64,000 nucleotides of DNA from Gammaproteobacteria bacterium. Lineage in GTDB: Bacteria > Pseudomonadota > Gammaproteobacteria > DSM-16500. Position 1 is the first letter of the stretch; each line of letters opens with the position of its first letter. Of the stretch, positions 52,907 through 62,308 are shown piece by piece. The stretch is taken from positions 19,535 through 83,534 of the forward strand of contig JAJPJH010000028.1 of NCBI GenBank assembly GCA_021324335.1, read 5' to 3'. The notes below the pieces were generated by a model, which searched no databases, was not told where the DNA came from, and saw only the letters and a list, made by a program, of their open reading frames with translations. The position numbers and the translations under genes are program-made.

Positions 52907-53953
52907 ATGCAAACCGTACTCGTAACAGGCGCAGGTGGTTATATTGGCAGTGTGTTAGTGCCTAAACTATTACAAAATGGCTATCGTGTGAAAGCTGTCG
53001 ATCGATTCTTCTTTGGCGAAGATAAGCTACCTAAACACGCAAACTTAGAATTAGTTCGTGCCGATTCACGGTATTTAGCACCAGCTTTATTTACGAATGT
53101 GGATTATGTCATTGACTTAGTCGCTATCTCCAATGATCCCAGTGGTGAATTGTTCAGCGAAGCCACCTGGCAAATTAATCATCAATCACGCGCTAACACA
53201 GCCCTGGCAGCTAAAACGGCAGGTGTAAAACGATATATTTTACCGTCTAGCTGCAGTATTTATGGGTTTCAAAATAACATCGTCGATGAAACTTCAACGA
53301 CCAATCCCCTCACCATTTATGCTAAAGCAAATGAGAAAGCTGAACACGATGTTTTACGTTTAGCGGATGATTCGTTTATTGTCACCGTGATGCGTCAAGC
53401 GACTGTGTTTGGTTATAGCCCACGTATGCGCTTTGATTTAGCTATCAACGGCATGGTGTATGGTGCATGGAAAAATAAAGTATTACCCTTAATGCGCGAT
53501 GGTAAGCAATATCGCCCCATGGTGCATGTACAAGATACAACGGATATGATGCTCATGTTGTTAACCGCTGATGCTAGCAAGATTAATCAGCAGATTTTCA
53601 ATGTAGGCGGCAACGAAAATAATTATCAATTGGGGCCGCTAGCTGAGATTATTGTGGAAGAAGTAGCTAAACAAATCCAAGCGCCCGTCCAAATCGAATG
53701 GTATGGCGATGTCGATCATCGCAGTTATCAAGTGTCTTTCGATAAAATTGAACGTATATTGCAATGGAAACCGCAATGGGATGCTAAAAAAGGAGCGCAA
53801 GAGATCGTTGAGAAGCTCGCCAACGGTCAGTTAGAAAAATCCGTCCAAACCATTACCTTGGATTGGTATAAAGAATTAGCAAAATGGCAGCGCATTATTA
53901 AACAAGTTGAAATGTATGGAGGCATACTCGACATTCAACCTACGAGCGGATAA
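52907..53953 (+). CDS. Extended-SDR NAD-dependent epimerase/dehydratase, catalytic Lys replaced
   Basis: The 348-aa product has VLVTGAGGYIGSVLVPKLL (about 4-22) and the Ser motif ILPSSCSIYGF. The expected YxxxK reads YAKAN (about residue 143), placing Asn at the Lys position, with a Lys two residues after the Tyr. RQATVFGYSPRMRFDLAING follows, as in a group of nucleotide-sugar epimerases in O-antigen loci. It is not a canonical RmlB, which would be expected at this place. Nine bases separate it from rmlC. Confidence 0.82.
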   Translation: MQTVLVTGAGGYIGSVLVPKLLQNGYRVKAVDRFFFGEDKLPKHANLELVRADSRYLAPALFTNVDYVIDLVAISNDPSGELFSEATWQINHQSRANTALAAKTAGVKRYILPSSCSIYGFQNNIVDETSTTNPLTIYAKANEKAEHDVLRLADDSFIVTVMRQATVFGYSPRMRFDLAINGMVYGAWKNKVLPLMRDGKQYRPMVHVQDTTDMMLMLLTADASKINQQIFNVGGNENNYQLGPLAEIIVEEVAKQIQAPVQIEWYGDVDHRSYQVSFDKIERILQWKPQWDAKKGAQEIVEKLANGQLEKSVQTITLDWYKELAKWQRIIKQVEMYGGILDIQPTSG

Positions 53954-53957
53954 GTCT

Positions 53958-55034
53958 ATGGATGATAAGCGCTCTAAAGACTATCCTCGTCATCCCGAAC
54001 GTTATTGTCGTCCCGGCGAAGGCCCGGATCCACGGGAAAAGATATCTCGAAGGCTACGTTATAACTCAAGCGCTTGTGATAAGGATGGGTGGATCCCGGC
54101 CTTTGCCGGGATGACACAAGTAGCAAAAAGAATAAAATGGCTTTTCAGTCGATCTTATCGCTATGCCTTGAGTTCCTGGGATGCATTTATCGCCAAACAG
54201 TTTCATGATAAAAAAATCATTGCTTGCTATGATTTACCCACACCGCAAAATAAGCCTTATCTTTGCATTTTTTCCCACTATGATAAAGATAATCACATTG
54301 CTGATTACGTGATTTATTATCTCGATCAATTATCGCAATGCGGTTGTGATATTATTTTTGTGAGCACATCGACTTCATTATCTGCTATAGAACGTAAAAA
54401 AATAGCGCCGTTTTGTCGAAAAATAATCATCAAAGCGAATCGAGGCCGAGATTTCAGCGCTTTTAAATGCGGACTAACTTATGCTCAAAATCTTTCTCAC
54501 TATGAAAAAGTGATTCTAGCCAATGATAGTGTTTACGGCCCATTCTTTCCTTTAACTGACATCATTCAATACGGGGATAAAAACAACCTTGATATGTGGG
54601 GCGCTACCGACTCGTTCGAATATCGATATCATATTCAAAGTTATTTTGTTGTCTTTAATAAAAAAATGATTCAAAGCCACTCTTTTAATCAGTTTTGGCA
54701 AGGTGTTTATCCTCTGCGCTCACGTACTAACATTATCATGCGTTATGAAATAGGCATGTCATCTTTCTTCTTACGGCATGGCTTTAAATTGGGTGCATTT
54801 TGTCCCTATATGGCTATACAACAAGACTTAGGATTACAATCAAAATTACTTAACACAACGCATTATTTATGGGATACACTCATTACTCGGTATCGTTATC
54901 CTTTTATTAAAAGAGAATTACTGGCTTTTAATCCCGCAAAAGTAAATATTTTACAATGGCAACAAGTTATACAACATCATACCTCATTTGATATTAATTT
55001 AATCCGTCAACATTTATTTCGAGGTCAAGCATGA
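53958..55034 (+). CDS. Rhamnan synthesis F (RgpF)-family protein with repeat-derived N-terminus
   Basis: The conserved part (from about residue 95 of the 358-aa product) reads YLCIFSHYDKDNHIADYVIY, IIIKANRGRDFSAFKCGLTY and VILANDSVYGPFFPL, diagnostic of RgpF-like proteins of rhamnose polymer synthesis. The first 54 residues are translated from a palindromic repeat (54005-54117) and include CRPGEGPDPRE and DGWIPAFAGMT. Start is ATG 53958, 4 bp after the previous stop; an in-frame ATG at 54111, at the very end of the repeat, would give MTQVAKRIKW and a family-like length. Overlaps rmlD by 4 bp. Confidence 0.86.
   Translation: MDDKRSKDYPRHPERYCRPGEGPDPREKISRRLRYNSSACDKDGWIPAFAGMTQVAKRIKWLFSRSYRYALSSWDAFIAKQFHDKKIIACYDLPTPQNKPYLCIFSHYDKDNHIADYVIYYLDQLSQCGCDIIFVSTSTSLSAIERKKIAPFCRKIIIKANRGRDFSAFKCGLTYAQNLSHYEKVILANDSVYGPFFPLTDIIQYGDKNNLDMWGATDSFEYRYHIQSYFVVFNKKMIQSHSFNQFWQGVYPLRSRTNIIMRYEIGMSSFFLRHGFKLGAFCPYMAIQQDLGLQSKLLNTTHYLWDTLITRYRYPFIKRELLAFNPAKVNILQWQQVIQHHTSFDINLIRQHLFRGQA
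54005..54117. repeat. Palindromic repeat element inserted in a coding region (RPE/MITE-like)
   Basis: Left arm 54005-54033 (core GTCCCGGCGAAGGCCCGGAT) and right arm 54089-54117 (core GGATCCCGGCCTTTGCCGGG) are inverted repeats of 29 bp, about 85% paired, around a 55-bp centre. A partial extra copy of the arm start (TCGTCATCCCG) lies at 53988-53998. The GTCATCCCGGC/GCCGGGATGAC ends are typical of dispersed elements in many proteobacteria. GC is well above that of the gene. The element is open in the reading frame of its host gene. Confidence 0.85.
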
Positions 55035-55903
55035 AGATTTTATTATTAGGAGCGAATGGGCAATTAGGTTCGGATATTGTGCGTGCTAATCTAGCTGCTC
55101 CGCAAACTTTTGAAATAACAGCTTGGCGACGACCAGACTTGGACGTCACTGATAAAGAAGCTTTAAGAACCAAACTTTTGCAGCAATCATTTGATGTATT
55201 AATCAACTGCACGAGTTACCACAACACAGAACAAGCAGAATCGAATGCAGCACTTGCTTTTACGGTTAATACGCAGGCGGTGAAGGAAATGGCATTAGTG
55301 TGCAAAGAAAAAGGGGCGCGCTTTGTTCATATCAGTACTGATTATGTTTTCAGCCATAGCCCTGAACAACGGCCCTTAAAAGAAACCGATTGCCCTGCCC
55401 CTTTAAATGTTTACGGCGCCTCAAAGTTAATGGGCGAAGCATTAGCACAAGCCGTTTATGACGATGTGATTATTTTCCGTGTGGCTTCTTTATTTGGTAT
55501 TGCCGGCGCCAGTGGTAAAGGCGGCAATTTTGTAGAAACCATGATTCGCTTAGGTCGTGAAAAAGGAGAATTAAGGGTGATTGCTGATCAAATCATGTCA
55601 CCTACTGCTACAGCTGATATCGCGAAGATGCTGCTAAAAGCGCTTAACGAAAAGGTCCCAAGTGGTACTTATCATGCTGTGAATACGGGATATACATCGT
55701 GGTATGAATTTGCTAAGCGTATTATTGCAGAAGCAAAGGTGAATGCTACGGTAAAGCCTATCTCTGCGTCGGAGTATCCATCCGCTGCCATGCGGCCATC
55801 TTATAGCGCGCTGGATAATAGTAAATTATCACAGGTGATTGGCCGGATTCCTTCGTGGGAAGAGGCATTACAAATTTATTTACAGGAAAAAGGACATAAG
55901 TAA
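55031..55903 (+). CDS. rmlD: dTDP-4-dehydrorhamnose reductase
   Basis: Final step of dTDP-L-rhamnose synthesis. SDR of 290 aa with LLLGANGQLGSDIV (about 3-16), FVHISTDYVFSHS and the intact catalytic YGASKLMGEA (about 130-139). ADQIMSPTATADIA is typical of RmlD. Coupled on both sides (4-bp overlap upstream, 1-bp TAATG downstream). Confidence 0.96.
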   Translation: MKILLLGANGQLGSDIVRANLAAPQTFEITAWRRPDLDVTDKEALRTKLLQQSFDVLINCTSYHNTEQAESNAALAFTVNTQAVKEMALVCKEKGARFVHISTDYVFSHSPEQRPLKETDCPAPLNVYGASKLMGEALAQAVYDDVIIFRVASLFGIAGASGKGGNFVETMIRLGREKGELRVIADQIMSPTATADIAKMLLKALNEKVPSGTYHAVNTGYTSWYEFAKRIIAEAKVNATVKPISASEYPSAAMRPSYSALDNSKLSQVIGRIPSWEEALQIYLQEKGHK

Positions 55904-56844
55904 TGGATGTTGCATTAATTATCCCCACCTTAAATGCAGAAAAAGATATTCCCGCTCTTTTTAAGAGCATTATGCGACAAACCCTGCAACCCCAACATAT
56001 TCTCATTATCGATTCCACTTCAACTGACAACACTCAAAAATTTCTTTCACGATATCCAGTTAACATACACACCATTCCACAAACAGAATTTGATCATGGC
56101 GGTACGCGTAGACTAGCGACAGAATTAGTTGATGCCGATATCTATATCTTCATGACTCAAGATGTGATTCTTGCTAATCAAGATGCATTTGAAAACCTCA
56201 TTAAAGCCATGTGCAATAATGAAAAAATCGGCTGTGCATACGGCCGGCAATTGCCTAAAAAAGAGGCAAATCCGCTTAGCGCGCATGGGCGCGTGTTTAA
56301 TTATCCTGAAACAAATGCACTTCGTTATTATGAAGATAGAGCTCAGTATGGCATTAAAACTTTTTTCAATTCTAATAATCTCGCCGCCTATCGACAATCA
56401 GCTTTACGTGCTGTAGGCGGTTTTCCCAGTAAATTGATTACCGCAGAAGATGCTTATGTCGCAGCCAAAATGCTGCAGGAAGGGTATGGTATTTACTATG
56501 CCGCTAATGCGATGATTTATCATTCGCATAATTTAAGTTTAGTGCAAGAATTTCATCGCTATTTTTCCGTTGGGGTCTTTCATCGGCGTGAAAATTGGCT
56601 GATCAAAGAGTTTAGCAGCGCCAATTCAGAAGGGTTGCGTTACGTACGTTCAGAAATAGAATTTCTCATTAAGCGGAAAAAAATATATTGGATACCGCTT
56701 TCCCTTCTTACCACAGCAGTGAAATATTTAGCATATCAGATCGGATTACATGAGCATTGGGTTCCCTTACTAATTAAAAAAAGATGGGGAGTGAATAAAA
56801 CTTTTTGGTTGTCAGATACAGTTTATGGTGGAATACAAGAATAA
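55903..56844 (+). CDS. GT2 rhamnosyltransferase-like protein
   Basis: A 313-aa GT-A enzyme: ALIIPTLNAEKDIPALF, ILIIDSTSTDNT and the FDHGGTRR motif (about 64-71) that is typical of RfbF/RfbN-type rhamnosyltransferases. FMTQDVIL gives the metal site. No membrane anchor. Directly follows rmlD (stop and start share one base), so rhamnose is the likely donor sugar. Confidence 0.9.
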   Translation: MDVALIIPTLNAEKDIPALFKSIMRQTLQPQHILIIDSTSTDNTQKFLSRYPVNIHTIPQTEFDHGGTRRLATELVDADIYIFMTQDVILANQDAFENLIKAMCNNEKIGCAYGRQLPKKEANPLSAHGRVFNYPETNALRYYEDRAQYGIKTFFNSNNLAAYRQSALRAVGGFPSKLITAEDAYVAAKMLQEGYGIYYAANAMIYHSHNLSLVQEFHRYFSVGVFHRRENWLIKEFSSANSEGLRYVRSEIEFLIKRKKIYWIPLSLLTTAVKYLAYQIGLHEHWVPLLIKKRWGVNKTFWLSDTVYGGIQE

Positions 56845-57775
56845 TGCTAGCGATAGCATTTTAATTTTAATGAGTACGTATCAAGGTGAGCGCTATTTAT
56901 CTGCTCAACTGGACAGTATTATTGCGCAAACGCATAAGCAGTGGACATTGCTGATTCGGGATGATGGGTCTAGTGATGGGACGCTCTCGATCATTAGAAG
57001 GTATATGGAACAAGATGGAAGAATTCAATTAATGACAGATTCGCGAGGAAATTTGAAACCGGCGCAGAGTTTTTCAGTATTGATGGAGAAGGCCTTGCAG
57101 AGGGAGGAACCGTTTATTTGCTTTTCAGACCAGGATGATGTTTGGCGGGAAGAGAAATTGGCTTTGCAGATGGCGGAATTAAAGAAAATGATGAAGGAAT
57201 ATGGAGATAAGAAGCCATTGCTGGTATTTTCAGATCTTTGTGTGGTGGATGAGAATTTGAAGGTCATTCATCCTTCTTACCTCTCGTTTGAGAAATTATC
57301 GGTGAATACGGCTTCATCGTTGCGGACACTGTTGGTGCATAACTATGTGACAGGATGCGCCATGGCGATTAACCGGGCATTACTGCGGTTGGCGACACCG
57401 GTACCAGATAAGGCGTTGATGCATGATTGGTGGTGTGCGCTGTGTGCGGCATCGGAGGGGGTGTTGGGATTTATTGCGCAGACGACGATATATTATCGGC
57501 AGCATGGGAGGAATGATAGTGGAAGCAAAGGGATTTATTCGAAGTTTACAAAATGGAAGTCTAGAAAGACTGGGCTTTTGAAGCGATTTGATCAGGCGAA
57601 TAAATTATTAAGCCGGATTGATAAATCTAGCTCCGATTTTGGCTTAGTGAGTACTTATAGTGAGCTGCCAAAGAAAAAATTATTAGCACGCTTTATTTCA
57701 GCATTAGATTTGAAGCTGAAACCAGGTGGTTTATTAAGAAAATGGGGTTTTTGGGTATTACTTGCTTTGATTTAA
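56825..57775 (+). CDS. GT2 glycosyltransferase (alpha-L-Rha transferase type)
   Basis: A 316-aa GT-A enzyme with ILILMSTYQGERYLSAQLDS (about 12-31), LIRDDGSSDGTLSIIRRY and CFSDQDDVWREEKLALQ (about 97-113; the SDQDDVW motif marks this rhamnosyltransferase-like group). It overlaps the previous gene by 20 bp; a Met at residue 16 is an alternative start. GC content rises in its second half. Last gene of the 12-kb operon. Confidence 0.88.
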   Translation: MVEYKNNASDSILILMSTYQGERYLSAQLDSIIAQTHKQWTLLIRDDGSSDGTLSIIRRYMEQDGRIQLMTDSRGNLKPAQSFSVLMEKALQREEPFICFSDQDDVWREEKLALQMAELKKMMKEYGDKKPLLVFSDLCVVDENLKVIHPSYLSFEKLSVNTASSLRTLLVHNYVTGCAMAINRALLRLATPVPDKALMHDWWCALCAASEGVLGFIAQTTIYYRQHGRNDSGSKGIYSKFTKWKSRKTGLLKRFDQANKLLSRIDKSSSDFGLVSTYSELPKKKLLARFISALDLKLKPGGLLRKWGFWVLLALI

Positions 57776-57995
57776 GGTTAGAGGTAGCATAACGACAGCT
57801 TTTATCAAATGGAAGCTATGTGATGAGGATTATCAAATCAATTAAAAAATTGCTAACAATCCACCTTCCATCATAGACGAAACACTATTAGAATTGCTAC
57901 AACAAATCAAGCTAAGGACCCCTATCATAAAAAATGAGAATGGGTAATTCATGTAGCAAGTGTCAGATTAGATCGGAACTAATGATAACATCAAT

Positions 57996-59735
57996 ATGTA
58001 CAAACAATTATTTTACTCAAGCAATTGCATAACAGATATAAAAAAATTGACTTTCATAGCCACTTGCTTTGCTGGATTTTTTCTATTCACATCCAACTAT
58101 TACCTCGAACCAGGTGGCTATTCTTTCCTTAAATATGCTGATGCACTTTCTGTCAATAGCAGTCAGAATATCGATGTTAACGTTAATTTAACACTACGTG
58201 ATATAGGTTATCCATTATTACTATGGCTTAGTGGCTATCCTTATCATCATTCATTAATTGTTATCGCACTCATCCATACATTAATGTCTATTTCCATACC
58301 GGCACTTATTTATCTCACCATGAAGCCTATTCTACCTAGAGGTAGTTATTATATAGCCCTAGCTTGCGTTATCAGTTTAGCTCCTTTTTATTATATTAAA
58401 TGGGTCCATCATGATCAGGCTTATATATTCTTCACTATTCTCAGTTTTTTTTGCTTGAGTATTTTTATTGATACAAAACGTGCTAGTTATCTTTATGCCA
58501 TGACATTGACTATTATTATCACTAGTCTTATTCGACCTGCTGGAAATTTCTTATTTCCTTTCTTTATTTTGCTCGCCTATTTATTTGCTCGCGGCTCATT
58601 AAAACACTATATCATTTGTTTATTTATTGCTGCGTTTGTTTTTATGATTTATAGCTATCATAGGCACCATTTTTTTCCGCAGTATGGTCAAGTACAGAGT
58701 TACAACGGTGGGCAACTATTTCAAAATTTATATTTAAATTCTATTCAATATGGCATTACTTTGTCGCCTGATTTAGGCCCCAATATGAAAAAAATTACGG
58801 AAATTGCCTATCAATACATGCTTTCCAATCATGGTATTCATTCACCTCCCTCTAACGTGATGGATCCACATGATAAATTTTATCAATCTTATATATACCC
58901 ATTTAAAGCAAACGAATTTGCTAAACAAATTTATATAACTCCTTGTCTTGAATATCATGAACTACTTTATACCCTTGCAAAAAATGATCCTCTTTTTATG
59001 CGAGCTTCTTTTGAAATAATACGGAAATATCCTTGGTATCCATTCACCTATACCTCAAGAAACATGTGGTATCTTTTTTATGAACCTGGTTACTCATATC
59101 CTAAATACAGTATTCAATCTTTAGATGGACCTAGAAAACAAGAAGCTTTTTCATTTGATAGAGAATCATCGTCTGAGCTTAATCGCTTACCCTATCCAGC
59201 CATACAGGAGCTCACTTTTGATACATTAGATCACAAACCGCTCGTCATTAAGGAAATAATGCACATTCTTAAACATTTTTTTTGTTTATTTTATTTATTT
59301 TTTACTAAAATTTTATTTTTTCTTATGCTCGTTTGTTGGACAACAATCTGTATTTACTTGTTTTCTCAGTTACATTCATCATCTAAATTAAAATATATAA
59401 TGAATATACTCTTACCAATTAAATTTAGGATTGCAATTACTATTCTTTCACTTTATTTATTTCAAAGTATGTTTATAATAAGCGCATTAGTTGATCCTAT
59501 GATGCGTTTTCACAATCACCTAATTCCTTTTAAAATCATGCTTGCTAGTATTGGAATAGCCATTATCTTTCGTACTGTTCAATTCTCTAAAAACCAATAT
59601 GCATTGATAAAACCACCACTCTATGTTTTTAATCAACGTACTTCAAAGCAACATCATCTCTCTTCTGTTTGCCTTATCATACTTATTGTTGCCTTATTGA
59701 TATGTTGGAGTGGATACATTATTTACAATACATAA
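57996..59735 (+). CDS. Polytopic GT-C-like membrane protein (1)
   Basis: The 579-aa product has about eleven membrane helices. Early extracytoplasmic residues YLEPGGYSFLKYADALSV precede PLLLWLSGYPYHHSLIVIAL. It is a paralogue of the minus-strand gene at 62309: both share the (Y/R)-LL-WLSG-x(4)-HSL segment, and both have a long extracytoplasmic loop in the second half with RYP/YTFL-type aromatic motifs. GT-C transferase or flippase-like function is inferred from topology only. Preceded by 220 bp without a gene. Confidence 0.68.
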   Translation: MYKQLFYSSNCITDIKKLTFIATCFAGFFLFTSNYYLEPGGYSFLKYADALSVNSSQNIDVNVNLTLRDIGYPLLLWLSGYPYHHSLIVIALIHTLMSISIPALIYLTMKPILPRGSYYIALACVISLAPFYYIKWVHHDQAYIFFTILSFFCLSIFIDTKRASYLYAMTLTIIITSLIRPAGNFLFPFFILLAYLFARGSLKHYIICLFIAAFVFMIYSYHRHHFFPQYGQVQSYNGGQLFQNLYLNSIQYGITLSPDLGPNMKKITEIAYQYMLSNHGIHSPPSNVMDPHDKFYQSYIYPFKANEFAKQIYITPCLEYHELLYTLAKNDPLFMRASFEIIRKYPWYPFTYTSRNMWYLFYEPGYSYPKYSIQSLDGPRKQEAFSFDRESSSELNRLPYPAIQELTFDTLDHKPLVIKEIMHILKHFFCLFYLFFTKILFFLMLVCWTTICIYLFSQLHSSSKLKYIMNILLPIKFRIAITILSLYLFQSMFIISALVDPMMRFHNHLIPFKIMLASIGIAIIFRTVQFSKNQYALIKPPLYVFNQRTSKQHHLSSVCLIILIVALLICWSGYIIYNT

Positions 59736-59831
59736 TAAATGTTGGATCTATTCTTAGGCTTGCCTTGATTTAAAGTTATCTATAGAATTACTTGCTTATT
59801 TATAGGAGATTTAAATTATTTTATTTTTTCC

Positions 59832-62261
59832 ATGGAGAATAATTTGGCAAGGATAACATCATTTCGTTTTCAGTCTTTAAATCCTCTTATTTGGATATTT
59901 TTGGTCATTTATCTCCTGTTATTATCTTTTTTTAATACATTTGATGTTTATCATCATTATTTTTTCTCTACAGGACCCATCATAATTGCATACAATATCC
60001 TGCGCATATTCTTTATTCTGTATCTAATGTGGTTATGTTATGCAGTAGGTGATTTCATACTAACCTGCATAAACCGAAAAGCTTGCTTATTAACTTTAGA
60101 AACAATTCTGCTTGCTTTTTTTGTGGGTGTGAGTGTCTGGCACATCGTTTTATTATGTTTTGGGTTTGCAAGCTTATATCAACGATCCATCATGGCAGCA
60201 ATCACTATAATACTATTGACAGGTTCCCTACCTAAGTTAGATAAGTTTATCCAATATGCCAGCACTACTTTGCAAAAACAAAGTGTTTACTGGCCCGGTT
60301 TACTATTGGTAATGCTATCCGTCACCCTTTTTCTTATCAGTAAAGGTCTTTATCCCGCTGGTGGTCATGACTACTATACCCATTACTTCTATTATTACAA
60401 AGAAGTCATAGAATCCGGGAGTATTTTACCTGGTCGTATTTGGTATCATTTCTACTATGATAAAGGCATGGGTTTATTTTTTCTCTCTATGCTTCTCACT
60501 GATCCTCTTGCTCCTCAATTAGTTACCACAGCGATGATATTTGCTGCAGCTGCGATTATTTTCTCATTGGTACGACAAGCAACTTCTTGGCGGCTATTGC
60601 CATGGGTCGGTGTGGCTTTTTACATGATTTTTTTAATTTATACGCCAGGACCACCCGAAGCCGTGCGAGAAACAGGTTGGTTTGATCTTGAGAAATCACA
60701 CGAACCCGCTGCTTTGTTAATGTTTGCTATCATCTGGATCACCATTTGCTTAGCAAAAACCAATGAACGACGAACATGGGGATTAGCACTCATTCTATGT
60801 ATGAGCGCTTTGGCCATTATGAGTTCAGCAATGGCTGTTTTTGCTATCATTTATTTAATCACTGTAATACTTTATTTCATTATTGATGGAAATAAATCAG
60901 CTGCCCTATGGTCAATGGGTAGCCTTATAGCTGCTAGCATTTGGCTTGCTTCGTTGTTACTAATAAACTACTTACTCACGGGCTTCCCTGATGAACAAAG
61001 TGTCCTAATTTGGTGGCCTGTCATCAATTTTGACAAAGTTAATCAATGGGGCGGTTTGGTTGAGCTAATCCACCTTAATCATGAAAGAATTGTCCAAAAA
61101 TTGAATAAATTACCCCTATCTACGGATTACTTTGAAAAAGTAATTACTTATCTACGTCTTGATATCTGGGGACCGCTCTTATTAATGATAATATTAAGTA
61201 CTTATTTTGTTTGGCAAAAAGCAAATAGGCGCAATCTACGTATACAATTCCAACAGAATAAAATACCTCTATATGCTTTGGGTGGGTTTTTATTCTTATC
61301 ATTTTTACTTTCTTTTATTATTGGACGGGATCAATCTGTTTCATTCTATCGTTTCACATCTTTTACCTATGCTCCCATCCTCTGTTTTTGCTTAATAATG
61401 TTATCAACACTTTTATCCAATTACAGAAAATGGGCTTCGCTTATTCTCATTTTAGGATTTCTTTCCGCATGGGCTATTGTGGGAAATAACAAATTCATGC
61501 ATTTTATTCATAAACAGGGATTACTTTATTTACTTCTTGTACTTATTTTACCTATCATCCACCAATTTTATCCCAAAAAACGACCTCATATTAGGTTTGT
61601 TTTAGGAATATTTTTAACTTGGATTGTAATAGGGCATTCTTCCTTCAGTAATAAAAATTTATTCCTTATTATTAAACATGGTAATAGATTTGCCACCGGA
61701 CAATATAGCATTGCAGATGCTTATCGACACCAAGAAGGGAGGCCTGGTCATATGCGATGGGGAGCTATTTATCCAGCAGCAGAGATAATCTGGCATCAAT
61801 TACCTCCTAATACGCGAATTTGGAGTATGCACAGTCATAGTTATTGTATGTTACCTGACTGTGATATGGAAAGTTTTGTTTCCTTTCAAATGTCACCCCA
61901 TGAAGAAACTGTATATTATGGCAATCCTGAGGAAGCTAAAGAATTTTTAAAAAAAGAAAACCTTAATTATTTCTTTTTCTCCAATAAATTGGCTTTGAAA
62001 GATCCTCTTCCTGCATCGCCTCTTTTTTCCCCTGATCATATTGCTGATTTTCTTGGTATTGCTTGGACAGATGGTGATGACACATTGCTGACCTGGAAAG
62101 AACAAGCACATTTTCCTATTGATACAGCTTGGTTAAATCGCTATCGGGAAAGTGCTAGTCATGCAGTTAATATTAATCCATATAAAGATGTATTAAATAT
62201 TGCTCATACTACTCATAAAGTAAAATCATCTGATATGCCATGGTACAAATCTTTGACTTAG
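59832..62261 (+). CDS. Very large polytopic membrane protein, GT-C-like
   Basis: The 809-aa product has about fifteen to sixteen membrane helices and a C-terminal soluble domain (about 620-809). The loop GGHDYYTHYFYYYKEVIESG (about 178-197), followed by RIWYHFYYDKGMGLFFLSML, has the acidic/aromatic composition of periplasmic catalytic loops in GT-C proteins. The C-terminal domain (WSMHSHSYCMLPDCDMESFV) contains a Cys pair. It may be a polyprenyl-linked sugar transferase. Last plus-strand gene; convergent with the next across 47 bp. Confidence 0.68.
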   Translation: MENNLARITSFRFQSLNPLIWIFLVIYLLLLSFFNTFDVYHHYFFSTGPIIIAYNILRIFFILYLMWLCYAVGDFILTCINRKACLLTLETILLAFFVGVSVWHIVLLCFGFASLYQRSIMAAITIILLTGSLPKLDKFIQYASTTLQKQSVYWPGLLLVMLSVTLFLISKGLYPAGGHDYYTHYFYYYKEVIESGSILPGRIWYHFYYDKGMGLFFLSMLLTDPLAPQLVTTAMIFAAAAIIFSLVRQATSWRLLPWVGVAFYMIFLIYTPGPPEAVRETGWFDLEKSHEPAALLMFAIIWITICLAKTNERRTWGLALILCMSALAIMSSAMAVFAIIYLITVILYFIIDGNKSAALWSMGSLIAASIWLASLLLINYLLTGFPDEQSVLIWWPVINFDKVNQWGGLVELIHLNHERIVQKLNKLPLSTDYFEKVITYLRLDIWGPLLLMIILSTYFVWQKANRRNLRIQFQQNKIPLYALGGFLFLSFLLSFIIGRDQSVSFYRFTSFTYAPILCFCLIMLSTLLSNYRKWASLILILGFLSAWAIVGNNKFMHFIHKQGLLYLLLVLILPIIHQFYPKKRPHIRFVLGIFLTWIVIGHSSFSNKNLFLIIKHGNRFATGQYSIADAYRHQEGRPGHMRWGAIYPAAEIIWHQLPPNTRIWSMHSHSYCMLPDCDMESFVSFQMSPHEETVYYGNPEEAKEFLKKENLNYFFFSNKLALKDPLPASPLFSPDHIADFLGIAWTDGDDTLLTWKEQAHFPIDTAWLNRYRESASHAVNINPYKDVLNIAHTTHKVKSSDMPWYKSLT

Positions 62262-62308
62262 ACTAGTTACCTACCATCAACTGCAATGCAGTCGCGTGCG
62301 GCGTTATA

